Shown: piece by piece, positions 52,267 through 64,000 of the stretch | How positions within the stretch are numbered: the first letter of the stretch is position 1 | Layout of the letters: each line of letters starts with the position of its first letter | Assembly: GCA_028456385.1 (NCBI GenBank) | Contig: JALNQF010000001.1 | Location: 1,239,583 to 1,303,582 of the forward strand | From: Ophiosphaerella korrae | Lineage: Eukaryota; Ascomycota; Dothideomycetes; Pleosporales; Phaeosphaeriaceae | DNA: 64,000 bases | Direction of reading: 5' to 3' | Program-made: the position numbers and the translations under genes | The notes under the pieces: model-generated | Told to the model about the DNA's origin: nothing | What the model saw: only the letters and a program-made list of their open reading frames with translations | Database searches by the model: none

Positions 52267-52465
52267 CTCTGGGGCCCGAGGGCTCATTGGTCTTAGGGAA
52301 CTTGATCTTCATTAGCTAAACTGACTCTAAACATTGTCCGCACTCCTATAGATTGTATCTCGCGACCTAAAGGCCTGTTAGCTGCTCCTCCTTATAAGCC
52401 CTTAGTACTCGCGTTTCTCTAGTAACTACCTACCCCTTTTTTTTACTATTAGTTTCTTTATAATA
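52240..52465 (+). repeat. Left LTR of the remnant, nearly unmutated
   Basis: Starts TGTTGTGGTG with a canonical TG. Up to about 52,430 it has normal composition, including GGGGCCCGAGGG at 52,271-52,282; its partner near 54,220 reads the same positions with G to A and C to T. The transition to RIP-type sequence lies at about 52,440-52,480. Confidence 0.7.
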
Positions 52466-53019
52466 CTCTATTATATACTTCTACTCCCCTTTTAAGAGCT
52501 TAGTCCTATTAAGCTACTATACTCAATTAAGAGCTTCTAGCCTAAAAAGAAAGTAAAACCTACTTTAACTTATAAACTCCTTTCTTATTTTACTAGTAGT
52601 AAAGTACTTAAACTATTAGATCTAAAATAATTTAGATTTATAAATTAGCTTTACTTTTATAAGTAGTTTAGTATCTAGTACTAACTATATATATAGCTAA
52701 AAAGTAAGTTAAACTTTTTAGTTAAATATTAATATTAATAAAAGAGAAAAAAGATATTAAGTTTCTAAAAGTATTTTAGGTATTAATTACTATATATTAC
52801 TTATAAACTAATAATCTTACTTTAGCTATAGTTATAACTAACTTAAGCTTACTCTAAAGAAATTATAATAAATCTCTAAGTTATTAACTACTTAAAGCTT
52901 TAAAAAAAGTAGATAAGTAAATTAAAAAGTAATAGCTAAAGGATATATTATAATTATATAATAAACTTTAAATAATAAATTATTTTTAAAAGAAAATATT
53001 AAAGTATTATTACTTTTAG

Positions 53020-54161
53020 TATTATATTAGTAATAAAAGAAATTAAGTTAGAACTAATTAGCTTTAACTTAAGTACTAATAAAGTATAAGATAAGTAGAG
53101 TAATAATCTTTTTTAGAAAATAATATATAACTAAAATATATAAGTAAAGTAATTTATTAATCTATAAAGTATATAGATATAGAAAAATAATAGATTAATA
53201 GATTATTAAAAGTATATAGGTAATATAGATATACTTTACTAAGAAGATATTAGTAATTTAATTATTAACTATTATTATAGCTATAACAAGAGAAACCTAA
53301 CTTAAGCTAATTAGCCTTACTATAGATAATAACAATATATATAACCTATAGGGTAATAAACTTAACTAAGAAGCTAACTATAATAGAGATACGTAATAAA
53401 TTTATAATTCGTAATCTTTAATTATTTCTTATACTATACTATCTAATTTCTAACTACTTATAGGTATCTTAGCTACTTATTAGGTTAAACTTTCTACTAT
53501 TATATTAGCTAGACTATATACTACTTATACTTTACTCTTCTTAATATCTAAATTAGTAAGGTATAATAGGGTCTCTAGGGTTAACTTCCTAATAACTTCT
53601 ATAGTTATTAGTAGATTAAGAAGTAATAATAAAAGTTTAGGTAGTAATTAGTAATAACTATAAACAATAGTTAATTTATATATATAATATTAAGTATTAG
53701 TATTCTAGGTTAGAGATTAGATTACTAATACTATCTTGATAATATATAATACTACTAACTATATACCTAGGCCTCTTAGCTAGCTTTATACTTTATATTT
53801 ACTAAGATCGCGAATTATAAATTTATTACGTGTTTAGCTTTATACTTTATATTTACTAAGATTATAAATTATAAATTTATTACGTATCTCTATTATAGTT
53901 AGCTTCTTAGTTAAGTTTATTACTTTATAAGTTATATATATTGTTATTATCTATAGTAAAGCTAATTAGCTTAAGTTAGGTTTCTCTTATTATAGCTATA
54001 ATAACTATAAGTAATAATACTTAATATTACTAATTAAAAATTATTATATTATTTATAAGTTTATTATATAATTAACTTATATACTTCTAATATTACTTTC
54101 TACTATACTATACTTCTCTTTAAAGAAGTTATATATAGTTAATAATAAGTAACTTATTATA
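53020..54161 (+). repeat. Solo LTR of Gypsy family-2 type, split by an insertion
   Basis: The first part, 53,020-53,272 (TATTATATTAGTAATAAAAG...), and the second part, 54,009-54,161 (...AATAATAAGTAACTTATTATA), together give about 406 bases, matching the 404-base solo LTR at 6,904-7,307 in order and ends. The piece between (53,273-54,003) is a later insertion with duplication ACTAT. I could not confirm a target duplication for this LTR itself. Confidence 0.65.
53273..54003 (-). mobile_element. 731-base insertion with inverted LTR ends (rearranged Gypsy cDNA?)
   Basis: Flanked by an exact 5-base target duplication ACTAT (53,268-53,272 and 54,004-54,008). The right part (about 53,566-54,003) is a full LTR in minus orientation, preceded by about 150 bases of the 5' leader normally found inside a 5' LTR (53,414-53,565). 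The left 140 bases (53,273-53,413) are the inverse of the LTR's last 140 bases (53,864-54,003), nearly identical. Both ends therefore show the same LTR terminus, facing outward. This is not a normal LTR element. Confidence 0.7.
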
Positions 54162-54457
54162 CTTTACTAATCTTTAGTTATTAGAAAAAATAAAGTATAA
54201 GTATTATAAAGTTATATACTTAATATAGATTTAGAGCTTAAAAGCTTATTAGTTTTAAAGAACTTAAACTTTATTAGCTAAACTAACTCTAAATATAATT
54301 TATACTTTTATAAATTATATTTTATAACCTAAAAGCTTATTAGCTATACTTTTTTTTCTTTACTTTTTTTTCTAAATAGTTTACTTTTTTATAAGCTCTT
54401 AGTACTTATATTTCTTTAGTAACTACTTACTTTTTTTTTACTATTTTTTTTATAATA

Positions 54458-56716
54458 CTTTACTTTATAAGTATACTATTAATATTATATATTAAACTCC
54501 TAATATTACTATTATTATTCTCTATAATTTTAATATAAATCTTATATCTTTATCTATAATAATTTTATCTAGTATACTATATTAGCTAATTACTTTTCCT
54601 AGAACTTAATATATAGTAACTTCTATCCTACTTTTTTTTTATATAGTCTAAAGTATAAGTACTTTATAAGTTTATTTACTATTATTAAAATTCTATTATA
54701 TTTTTCTCTTAATATTAGATCTTTTAACTTAGGTAGCTTTATTATAAAGTCTATTATAATAACTCTTTATAATTATTCTACTATCTAAATTAGTTATATT
54801 ATTCTATATAGTTTATATCTCTTATACTTATTTCTATTATATTCTATTTAGTTTTATAATACTTTTATTACTAGTTATTTTACTTTTAGAATATAGTAGT
54901 CTTTTAATAGTCTATCTAGTATTTTATTAATACTTTAATATCTATATACTAGTAGTTTATAAAACTATTATATAAACTTTCTCTATATTTTACTTAGAAT
55001 ATAAATTCTTTTCTCTACTTTTATAAATTCTTTTTAGGTCTTAAGTTTTTTTATTTCTTTTTAAATATATTTATCTAGCTCGCTACTCTTTTTTTTAAGT
55101 ATTATAGCTATTTTAAGTATATTTAAAACTAAATATCTATTTTTATTTTTAACTATAACTATACTAGTAGTATTTACTTTTTCTTATAAATCTAGTCTTT
55201 TACTTAAAGTATCTTTAAATTAATTATCTTTACTCTTAGTATATATAATTTTAAGGTTAAATATTAATAAAAACTCTTACTATCTTTTATAGTATTATAA
55301 TAGATTATTATTTATTATAAATCTTATAAGATTTCTATAGTTTATATAAACTTTTATTTAATATTTTAATCTTTATAAATATACTCTTTATTACTTAAAT
55401 ACTTTATAGATTACTAGTATCTCTTTATTATAGATTAAGTAGTTAAGTTTTACTAGTTTTATTTTCTTAGAGAAATATTTAACTAAGTATTTTTATTTTA
55501 TATCTAGATCTTCTTATATTAGTACTATTCTATAGACTAAGTTAGATACGTCTATCTTTACTATTACTAGTAGATCTAGGTTATATATTCTAATAATTAG
55601 GTTCTTTATAAATCTTTATTTAATTTAATTAAATACTTTTATAAATTCTTATATCTATTTAAATAGTATATCTTTTTTTATAAAGTTTATTAAGAGTTCT
55701 ATTTATTTAGACTATCTTATTATTAGTTTTCTATAAAAGTTTACTAGTTTATAAAATTACTATACTTCTTATAGCTTTTTAGGTATTAGCTATTCTTAGA
55801 TTACTTTATTTTTATTTAAGTTAGTATTAATTTTTCCTAGTTCTATAATAAATCGAAGAAAATCTATTTCTTTTATATAGAATTTGTATTTCTATATTTT
55901 AAAGAATAGTTTATTTTCTACTAGTTTTTCTAGTACTTTATATATATATTATACGTATTCCTCTTCTATTTCTAAGAATATAAAGATATTATCTAGGTAT
56001 ATAAATATAAATACGTCTAGATATTTCTTTAAGACTATATTAATTCTTTCTTAAAACGCTACTAGTACGTTTATTAATCTAAATAGTATTACTAAGTATT
56101 TAAATAGTTTATACTATATTCTAAATATAGTTTTTTATTATTCTTTTTTTTTAATTCTAATCTAGTAGTAGGTATTTTAGATATCTAGTTTTATAAAGAT
56201 TTAAGCTTTTTATAGTCTATTTTATATCTTATCTATATATAGTAAAGAGTATTAGTTTTTATTTATAATTACGTTTATCTTTCTAAAGTTTATATAAAGT
56301 TATTTATTTTTTATCTCTTTTTTATCTATAAATATAAGTCTATATATAATTAAGGATTTAGATTCTTATATTTTTTTTTAGTACGTTTTAAATAAAAACT
56401 TATTTAATCTTAGATTTTTCTTCTATTTTCCTATATACTTAGCTCTATCTTATATTTTTTCTTTCTTCTAGTTCTATTATTAAGTCCTATAGTTAATATT
56501 CTAGAAAGTAGTTATTAGGTTCTATAAGCTATTTCTCTTATTTCTTATATTCTTTAAGGAACTCTCTTTTATAAGTACTTATATTAGCTTTTAATATATC
56601 TTTTTTAAAGTAACTTATTTTCTTTATTCTCTAATTAAATTTTAGGTTAGTTATCTATAACTATAGTATACCTAATATTACGTTTTATTTAGTATTAATT
56701 ATTATTATATCTATAA
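54458..56716 (-). mobile_element. Internal fragment of a Gypsy element (integrase to RT), no LTRs
   Basis: Colinear with 9,105-11,370 of the family-2 element and the same part of family 1: integrase end, RNase H, and RT with the active site as YLDN in complement near 55,980-56,010. The left end meets the right LTR of the remnant near 54,460-54,480; the right end stops abruptly after TATATCTATAAC at about 56,716. It is heavily RIPed. Confidence 0.75.
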
Positions 56717-57477
56717 CGTATTCTATTAGTAAAGCGGCTATATTACTAAAATAGCTACTTTTTTTTAGTATTACGAATATTATATATAAAAAATTAATTT
56801 ACTTAATAACTAGCTATAGAACCTACGTATAATATACTTATAGTAGATTTAGAATCTTCTTCTATATCTTTTTAGTACGTATAAGTATTATACTCTATCT
56901 TATTATAGTTCTTATAACGCTATTAACTTAGTTAAGTTTATTAAGCTTACTTATTACTACTACTACTATAAGCTTTCTTTACCTTCTAAGTTTTACTAGA
57001 CGCCTCTATAGCTATATATAACGCTCTAGTACTATACTCTAATATACTACTATACTAAATCTACTTCTATTTACGCGTTTTATACTTTATTATCTCTACT
57101 AATTACTTTTTAAGCTCTATAATCTAGGAACTTATAAGAGTATTTTAATATAGTATAAGTTTAGCTCCTTTAATAAGCTATAAGAACTCTTACTAGGCTA
57201 ATTCTAGTAATTATATAAAAGAGCTACTTATAAGCTTTAACTAAGAGCTAAATTTATATATATTACTTAGAGTCTTTAACTACTATAGTATCTCTAGTAG
57301 TAAGAGTCCTAATAAAGTACTTAGCTATACTTTAAAGTAATTAAAGACTTCTTATATATTAATAAAAACTAATCTAGATACTTTAAAGGCTTTTTTATAA
57401 TTCTTATATATAAATATATTAAAAAACGCGTCTCTAAAGGCTAGAAAGAAGCCTTCTTTATTAATATAGTAGATGCG
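56717..57477. other. Unidentified RIP-affected sequence
   Basis: About 760 bases, less AT-rich than the neighbouring Gypsy sequence, with scattered CG (AAAGCGGC, TTACGCGTT, AAAACGCGTC). The + strand has fairly long stop-poor stretches (for example near 57,180-57,400), suggesting a decayed coding repeat, but I could not name a family. It does not match other sequence in the window by eye. No terminal repeats were found. Confidence 0.4.
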
Positions 57478-57914
57478 TGTAATAGGTATAGTATTAATTA
57501 CTAGAGTTAACTTCCTAGTACCTAAAGAGTATTAGTAGATTATAAGTTAATAGTAAAAGCTTAGGTTGTAATCTATAATAACTTATAAATAATAGAAGAT
57601 ATTTTATAACTATTTTATATTAGCGTTCTATAGTTAAAGGATTAAATTACTAATACTATCCTAATAATATATATCTTACTAACTATATACTTGTTATAAT
57701 CTATAATTTATAGTTACTAAGACTAGTAGATTATAGATTATCTTAATCTATAATCTATTAATACTAAGAGTTTATAGATTATAGATTAGCCTAGGTATCC
57801 TAGTTATATATAGTCTCTTAATTAAGGTTATTACTATACTTATCTTATACTTTGTTAGCGCCTAGATTAGGACTAATTAGTTTTATCTCGATTTCTTCTA
57901 TTATACCTATAATA
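57478..57914 (-). repeat. 3' LTR of Gypsy copy F, divergent left part
   Basis: Matches the other family-1 LTRs over most of its length, but its first 60 bases (GGTATAGTATTAATTACTAG...) differ from the GGCTACCTATTATTAAC of copies A and B, so it may be a subfamily. Confidence 0.82.
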
Positions 57915-60900
57915 CTATCTCTTCTCTTAAGTAAGTCTTAGTTTACTTACCCTAGAGCTAGAGTTATTAGTCTAGTTTCTTTATTAATATAGAGTTCTTT
58001 ATCCTCTCTTATAACTATTTTATCTATACGTTATTACTATCTTCTTACTAATTACGTATTACGTAATAGTATTAAAATATTTTTTTATTCTTATTATACT
58101 TCTCTTAAGTTAAACTCTAAGTCTTTTCTTTATATTATTTCTATAAATAATAGTAGGGCTTATAAAGTATATATTTATATAAATATACGTAGCTCTTATA
58201 ATATATCTAGTATTTCTCTTTCTAAGTATAAGTTTATTATACTTATTCTTACGTCTAGGCTTAATAATAATAAGGAAAGCTATTAACTAGACTTAAGAGA
58301 AATTACTATCTTAAATTATAGAGGCTAAAGCTAAGTATAAGTATATCTAGGAGCTTACGTAGAGTAAGCTAGTAAAGAATTAAGCTTATCTCTCTTATCT
58401 TTATAAGATAAAGGCCTTAAATAATAAGAAATTAGCTAAGTAGTTAGTAGCTCTAGAAGCTAAGCTAGACTTAGATAAAGTATTTAGTATTACTATAGTA
58501 GGTCTTGCACTAGACGTCCCTATTATCTCTCTATCTATTGTTAGTAATATTAGTTCTTTTAGTTTACTACTAGGCGTTCTAGAAGGTTTTAACTTTAGAA
58601 CTCTTCTAGTTTCTTAGAGTAATTAAGATTATCTTCTAGTTCCTATATCTTCTCCTATAGTTATCTTTTTTTATCTATACTTATCTATTCTACTAAGTAG
58701 TAGTTCCTACTATTATAGAATTAGTATACTAGGATTTTTTTAACTTTCTATTCTTCTTATTCTCTATATATATCTACTTTATATACTAGTAGTTCTACTT
58801 TTTATAGTGCTTACTCTAGTAAAGTTACGTAGAATATTAAGTATATCTTTATTTTATTTAGTAGTTTTAATTTAAATATAACTAGTATAACTTCTTTCTC
58901 TACTTTGTATAGTCTTATCTTAACGTAGTCTAATTTTAAACTTAGTTATTTACTCTTAATATTCTTTTATACTAACTATACTTTTTCTTTCTTTTTAAAT
59001 TAAGGTCTCTTTTTATACTTTTTATTATAGTACTTTACTATTTAGTTATATAGGAACTCTACGTCCTATCTTAGTTAATTATATATATCTTTAAGTTTAT
59101 TAGCGAAGTTTTCTCTTCTTAAGAACTAAGATATTTAGTCTCTTAGTATCTAGTATATATTAGGTTTAAATCTATAGTTTATAAAAAAAAGTAATACTCT
59201 TATTACTATATTCTTTACGCTATTATATACTAACTATACTATAAGTAGTAACTATACCTAATTATTCTAGTTATAATTAAGGTAGTATCTTAGGTATTAT
59301 TCTACTATTTAATTTATTTATTCTAACTATTTGTTTATTTATAGGTAATATACTATAGATATTGTATATTTAATTCCTAATTATACTATTATTATTCTCT
59401 ATAGTTTTAATATAAATTGTATATCTCTATCTATAATAATCTTATCTAGTAGTTTATATTAACTAATTATAGTTCCTAGAACTTAGTATATAGTAACTTC
59501 TATCCTACTTTTCTCTTTATATAGTCTAAAGTATAAGTACTTTATAAGTTTATCTACTATTATTAAGATTCTATTATACTTAACCTTTAATATTAGGTCT
59601 TTAGACTTTAGTAACTTTGTAATAAAGTCTATTATAATAACTCCCTATAGTTACTCTAGTACTTCTATTAGTTATAATATTCTATATAGTGTATGTCTAT
59701 TATATTTATTCTTTTAATATTCTATATAGTCTTATAGTACTTCTATTACTAATTATCTTACTTTTAGAATATAGTAGTCTTATAGTAGTCTATCTAATGT
59801 TTTTTCTATACCTTAGTAACTATATACTAGTAATTTATAGAATTATTATATAAATTCTCTCAAGATCTTCTTTAGGATATATATTCTTCTATAGGCTTAT
59901 GTAAATCTTTCTTAGGTTATTAGTTTCTTTATTTTTTTAGATACTTCTTACGTTATTTTCTAAATCTATTTATCTAGTTTATTACTTGTTCTTTTAAGTG
60001 TTACAGCTATCTTAAGTATATTTAGGACTAAATATCTTTCTTTATTCTTAACTAGAATTATACTAGTAGCGCTTACTTCTTCTTATAAGTCTAGTCTTCT
60101 ACTAAGGGCGTTTATAAATTAGTTATCTTTTCCTTTTATATATATAATTTCTATATTAAATATTAATAAGTATTCTTACTATCTTATATAGTATTGTAAT
60201 AACTCTTTATTTATTATAAATTCTATAAGATTTTTATAGTCTATATAGACCTTTATCTAATATTTTACTCTTTATAAGTATACTCTCTATTACTTAAATA
60301 CTTTATAAATTACTAGTATTTCTTTATTGTAGATTAAGTAGTTAAGTTCTACTATCTTTATTTTCTTAAAAAAGTACTTAACTAAGTATTCTTTTTTAGT
60401 CTCTAGGTCTTCTTATATTAGTACTATTCTATAGACTAAGTTAGATACATCTATCTTTACTATTACTAGTAGGTCTAGGTTATATATTCTAATAACTAGG
60501 TTTTCTATAAACTTCTTTTTAATCTTCTTAAATACTTTATTGTATTCTTTTATCTATTTAAATAGCACGTCTTTTTTTATAAGTTTTATTATTAGTTCTA
60601 TATCTTTAAACTATCTTATTATTAACTTTCTATAAAAGTTAGCTAGCCTATAAAATTATTATACCTCTTTTAAGTTTCTTAGTGTTAGCTATTTGTTAAT
60701 TAACTTAATTTTTTCTAGATTAATTTTAATCTTTCCTAGTTCTATAATAAACCCTAGGAAATCTATTTCCTTTATATAGAACTTGTATTTTCTTATTTTA
60801 AAAAATATTTTAGCTTCTACTAGTTTTTCTAGTACTTTGTATATATATTATATATATTCTTCTTTTATTTCTAAGAATATAAAGATATTATCTAAGTACT

Positions 60901-63900
60901 CTCTTAGTACTATATTAATCTTTTCTTAGAATACTACTAGTATATTTATTAAGCTAAATAGTATTACTAAATATTTATATAATCTCTATTGTATTCTAAA
61001 TACTATTTTCTATTTATCGCCTTCTTTAATTCTAATTTAGTAGTAGGCGTTCTAGATATCTAACTTTATAAAGATTGTTACTTTTTATAGTTTATCTTGT
61101 ATTACGTCTATCTTTAGTAAGGGGTATTAGTTTTTATTTATAACTACGTTAGTTTTTCTAAAGTCTACGTAAGGTCTTTTATTACTTATTCTTTTCTTAT
61201 CTATAAAGATAAGTCTATAAGCTACTAAGAACCTAGATTCCTTTATTTATTTCTTTTTTATTACGTTTTAGATAAATACTTGTTTAATTTTTAACTTTTC
61301 TTCTATTTTCTAGTAGACTAGGCTCTATCTTACGTTTTTTCTTTCTTTTATTTCTATTACTAAGTCCTATAGTTAATATTCTAGAAGGTAATCTTTAGGT
61401 TCTATAAGCTATTCTTCCTATTTTCTATATTCTTCTAGGAATTCTCTCTTGCTAGTATTCTTGTAGGCTTTTAATATATCTATTCTATAGTAGTTAATCT
61501 TCTTTATCCTCTAATTAATATATAGGTTAGTTATTTATAACTATAGTATACTTAATATTATATCTTATTTATTATTAATTATTGTTATATCTATAACTAT
61601 ATTCTTAATTTCTAGTCCTTCTAACCTTAGTATTAAAAGTACTATCTTGAACTGTATTAGTTCTTAAAATAGTTTTCCTTTAATTATACTTAGTTGTTAA
61701 GAGTATTTTTTTGTTATATACTTTATTCCTTATATTTCTATAAACTTTATTAATATAAAGTTTTTTATAGCTCTACTATTAATTATTAATTATACTTTCT
61801 TTTCTTAGTATATACCTATTTTTATAATATATAGGCCTCTTATACTTTCTAGTTTTTCTTACTTAGGTAACTTTATAAATTGTCTATCTTTCTAGAGCTA
61901 TAAGCCTACTTTAAGTTTATATTCTTTATATTTTAGACACTTATTATATATATATTTATACTATAGTCCTCTTTAGACGTATTTCTTAGATAGTTTTAGC
62001 CTAGGTCTTACTACTATATATCTATCTTCTAGGATTATTTCCTATCCTTAGATATCTTTTACTAGAATTACTTTTATATAGTTATAGCCTCTTCTTTTTA
62101 TAGGCTATATATTATTATTTTCTTTAAAGTTCTTGTATATAATATAATTCTTATCTAGGTATAATATCTATAATACTTTTAAGTATACTAGATATTTTAG
62201 ATCTATTATTTTATTATCTTCTTCTTAGTATTTACTTTTATTAGGTATATCTATTATTAGGATATAGTATACTACTAGTACTCTTAGTATATAGGCTTTG
62301 TTAATCTATTATATCTTTTTTATAAAGTATTACTATTCTTTTTATATAGGTATTCTTCTTACTATAACTATATATTACTTTATCTATTCTTAAAATAGTA
62401 TAAACTTTATTTCTTTAGAATTATATTCTTTCTAGTCTTTATATACTTCCTCTATACTTATAACTAGTAAGTATTTCTAAATAAACTTTTATTCTTTATT
62501 TTATTTCTCTATATCTATTATTATATAGCTATTATAACTATATATTATTAGCTAGGTATACTCTATACTTTTTATACTAACTTATTTTTTACTTCTTTAT
62601 AGTCCTTTAGAAGTAGTTATAGTAGTCTCTTTATTTAGTACTAGTCTATTAGCCTAGATTAATAGTACTAAGAGCTCTTCTTTTTCTAGATCTTCTACTA
62701 GTAAGTCTATTACTTAAGCTATTTCTTCTAGCTAAGCTTTTATTCTACTTTCTTTTATTATAGCTACTCTATATCTCTATTTCTATAGAAACTATACTAC
62801 TCTCTATTTACTAGAAAGATATATATAGTAGTTATTATTATAATAAAAGGTTTAGTAGAGTATTATATATTATACTTTTTTACTCTTAGCTACCTTTTCT
62901 TAAGGTTTAGCTTATACTTATAGTACTTCCCTCTTCTTTTTAGTTATCTTTAACTAGGTTTCTTTTTTTAGGTCTTTATTTTTATAGTCTTTTATAAAGT
63001 GTCCTAGTTTCTTGTATTTATAGTATACTATATCCTTTTTCTTTTTTAATTAGTAGTCTTTTACGTAGTAGCCTAATTTACTATAATTAAAGTACGTAAA
63101 GTCTTTATTCTTTTTTTTTTTTTTATCTTTGTTTATATTAAGGACTATAGGGTCTCCTTTATTATAATTCTAGGTATAACCTCTATATTTATTCTTCTTC
63201 TATTCTTAAAGATTATTATTAATTTATATTACCTATTACTTTAGAGCTTCTAGTGTCCTTAGTTTCTCTATATATATTATCTTGTATTAGATTTTTAAGT
63301 TAAGTCTTTATTTAAATTATAATATTAAGGCTAACTCGTTCTATTCTATATTCTGCGATAGTTATTTAAATTATAATATATACTTAAGAATACTCTAGCT
63401 TTATATAAGCTTTTCTAGCTATTCTTTAGCTTATTAGGTAATATCTATATCTCTAAACGCTACTCTTATTTGTTTAGTAAAGTATTTATAACTTCTAAAA
63501 ATAGCTCTAGTCTTATCCTTCTAGGTTATTAGAGAGTATATTATATAATCTATCTAGTAAAGTTTATACTATCTTATTATGTCTTCTTTAAGGTATAATC
63601 TAATATATATTACCTTTTTTTTTTTTATATTAAAGTATAGTACTTATATATCTATCTAGAGTTATACTAAAGTAATAAAAGGTCTTAGTTTTTCTCTTAT
63701 TCTATTAAATTTCTTAAGGATAGGTATTTTTAGTAGTTTCTTTATTATAGTTATTACTAGGCGTTATATAATTAGTTCTATTTAATTCTATCCTTTAATA
63801 ATAGCCTTAATTTATACTTTATTTTACTTTATATAATCTTAAAGCTCCTTGTTTTATATTTCTAAGGCGTTAATTACTATCTTTATATTTTCTTTATCTA

Positions 63901-64000
63901 AGATTAAGTTATTAATTCTTTCTTTAATTATTTCCTATATAGTACTATTAGACTTATAACTACTCTTAGGGGCTTTACTTATTTTAGTTAAACTTTCTAC
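57478..64000 (-). mobile_element. Gypsy family-1 copy F (3' LTR and most of the body; 5' end outside window)
   Basis: A 437-base 3' LTR (57,478-57,914) begins with an intact TGTAATAGG and is followed by the polypurine-tract complement and the family-1 body in the usual order: 3' region, chromodomain tail near 58,600-58,900, integrase near 59,200-60,100, RNase H, RT near 60,400-61,300, gag with the zinc knuckle near 63,060-63,100. By comparison with copy B, the window ends roughly 90 bases before the 5' LTR. The RT active-site segment carries a 24-base deletion near 60,896. All frames are destroyed by RIP. Confidence 0.9.

Larger units (their letters stand above)
52240..54457 (+). mobile_element. 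LTR retrotransposon remnant with gag-like relic, interrupted
   Basis: Direct repeats at 52,240-52,465 and about 54,202-54,457 share the same order of words (for example TTAGCTAAACT...ACTCTAAA, CTTAGTACT, TCTAGTAACTAC, TTTTTTTACTATT). The left copy begins TGTTGTGGTG and still holds many CA/CG pairs; the right copy is the same sequence after RIP. Between them, 52,470-53,015 shows a + strand relic resembling a fungal Gypsy gag (pieces such as L-K-S-K-L-N-F and K-R-K-K-I-L-S-F). No pol was seen, so it is either internally deleted or non-autonomous. A solo LTR interrupts it from 53,020. No target duplication was found; the right end meets a Gypsy fragment. Confidence 0.6.

Overview
The window looks like nuclear DNA of a filamentous ascomycete (Pezizomycotina), probably a dothideomycete. 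Its genes have 46-55 base GT-AG introns and belong to typical mould families. The rest is extremely AT-rich: CpA and CpG are scarce, TpA is abundant, and former Gln/Trp/Arg codons have become TAA/TAG. This is the signature of repeat-induced point mutation (RIP) acting on transposons. The class assignment is an inference.

Layout. Bases 1-43,661 are nested, RIP-decayed transposons. Gypsy family-1 copy 1 (+) ends at 5,786. It abuts a minus-strand Gypsy family-3 copy (5,787-16,170) that was split by a Tc1/mariner element, which was itself hit by a solo LTR and a complete family-2 Gypsy (7,464-14,274). A full-length family-3 Gypsy (+) lies at about 17,107-24,590, beside a Copia-like fragment (-). 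A pogo/Fot1-type element (27,758-43,661) was split by Gypsy A (28,596-42,657), which was split by Gypsy B (30,321-37,350). Most of these insertions show exact target-site duplications, so the order of events can be read.

Bases 43,662-52,239 are an island of ordinary base composition. It holds a CorA-like Mg2+ transporter (+), an allantoate-permease-type MFS transporter (-) with an in-frame TAG, a DGAT2-type acyltransferase (-), an STK19-family protein (+), and the 3' part of a small cysteine-rich protein gene (-) cut off at the edge of the right-hand repeat block. The DGAT2 and STK19 genes are divergent and share a 310 base promoter region. The CorA and MFS genes are convergent. The genes do not form an obvious pathway or cluster; this looks like a housekeeping/transport gene island between two RIP-affected blocks.

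Bases 52,240-64,000 are a second RIP block: an LTR element whose left LTR is nearly unmutated and whose right LTR is heavily RIPed, a solo LTR interrupted by an odd inverted-LTR insertion, a Gypsy internal fragment, about 760 unidentified bases, and a further family-1 Gypsy (-) running off the window.

The most notable points are the nested chronology, the nonsense codon in the MFS gene, the truncated cysteine-rich gene, a candidate antisense ORF conserved between two Gypsy families, and the inverted-LTR insertion. No tRNA, rRNA or CRISPR was seen.
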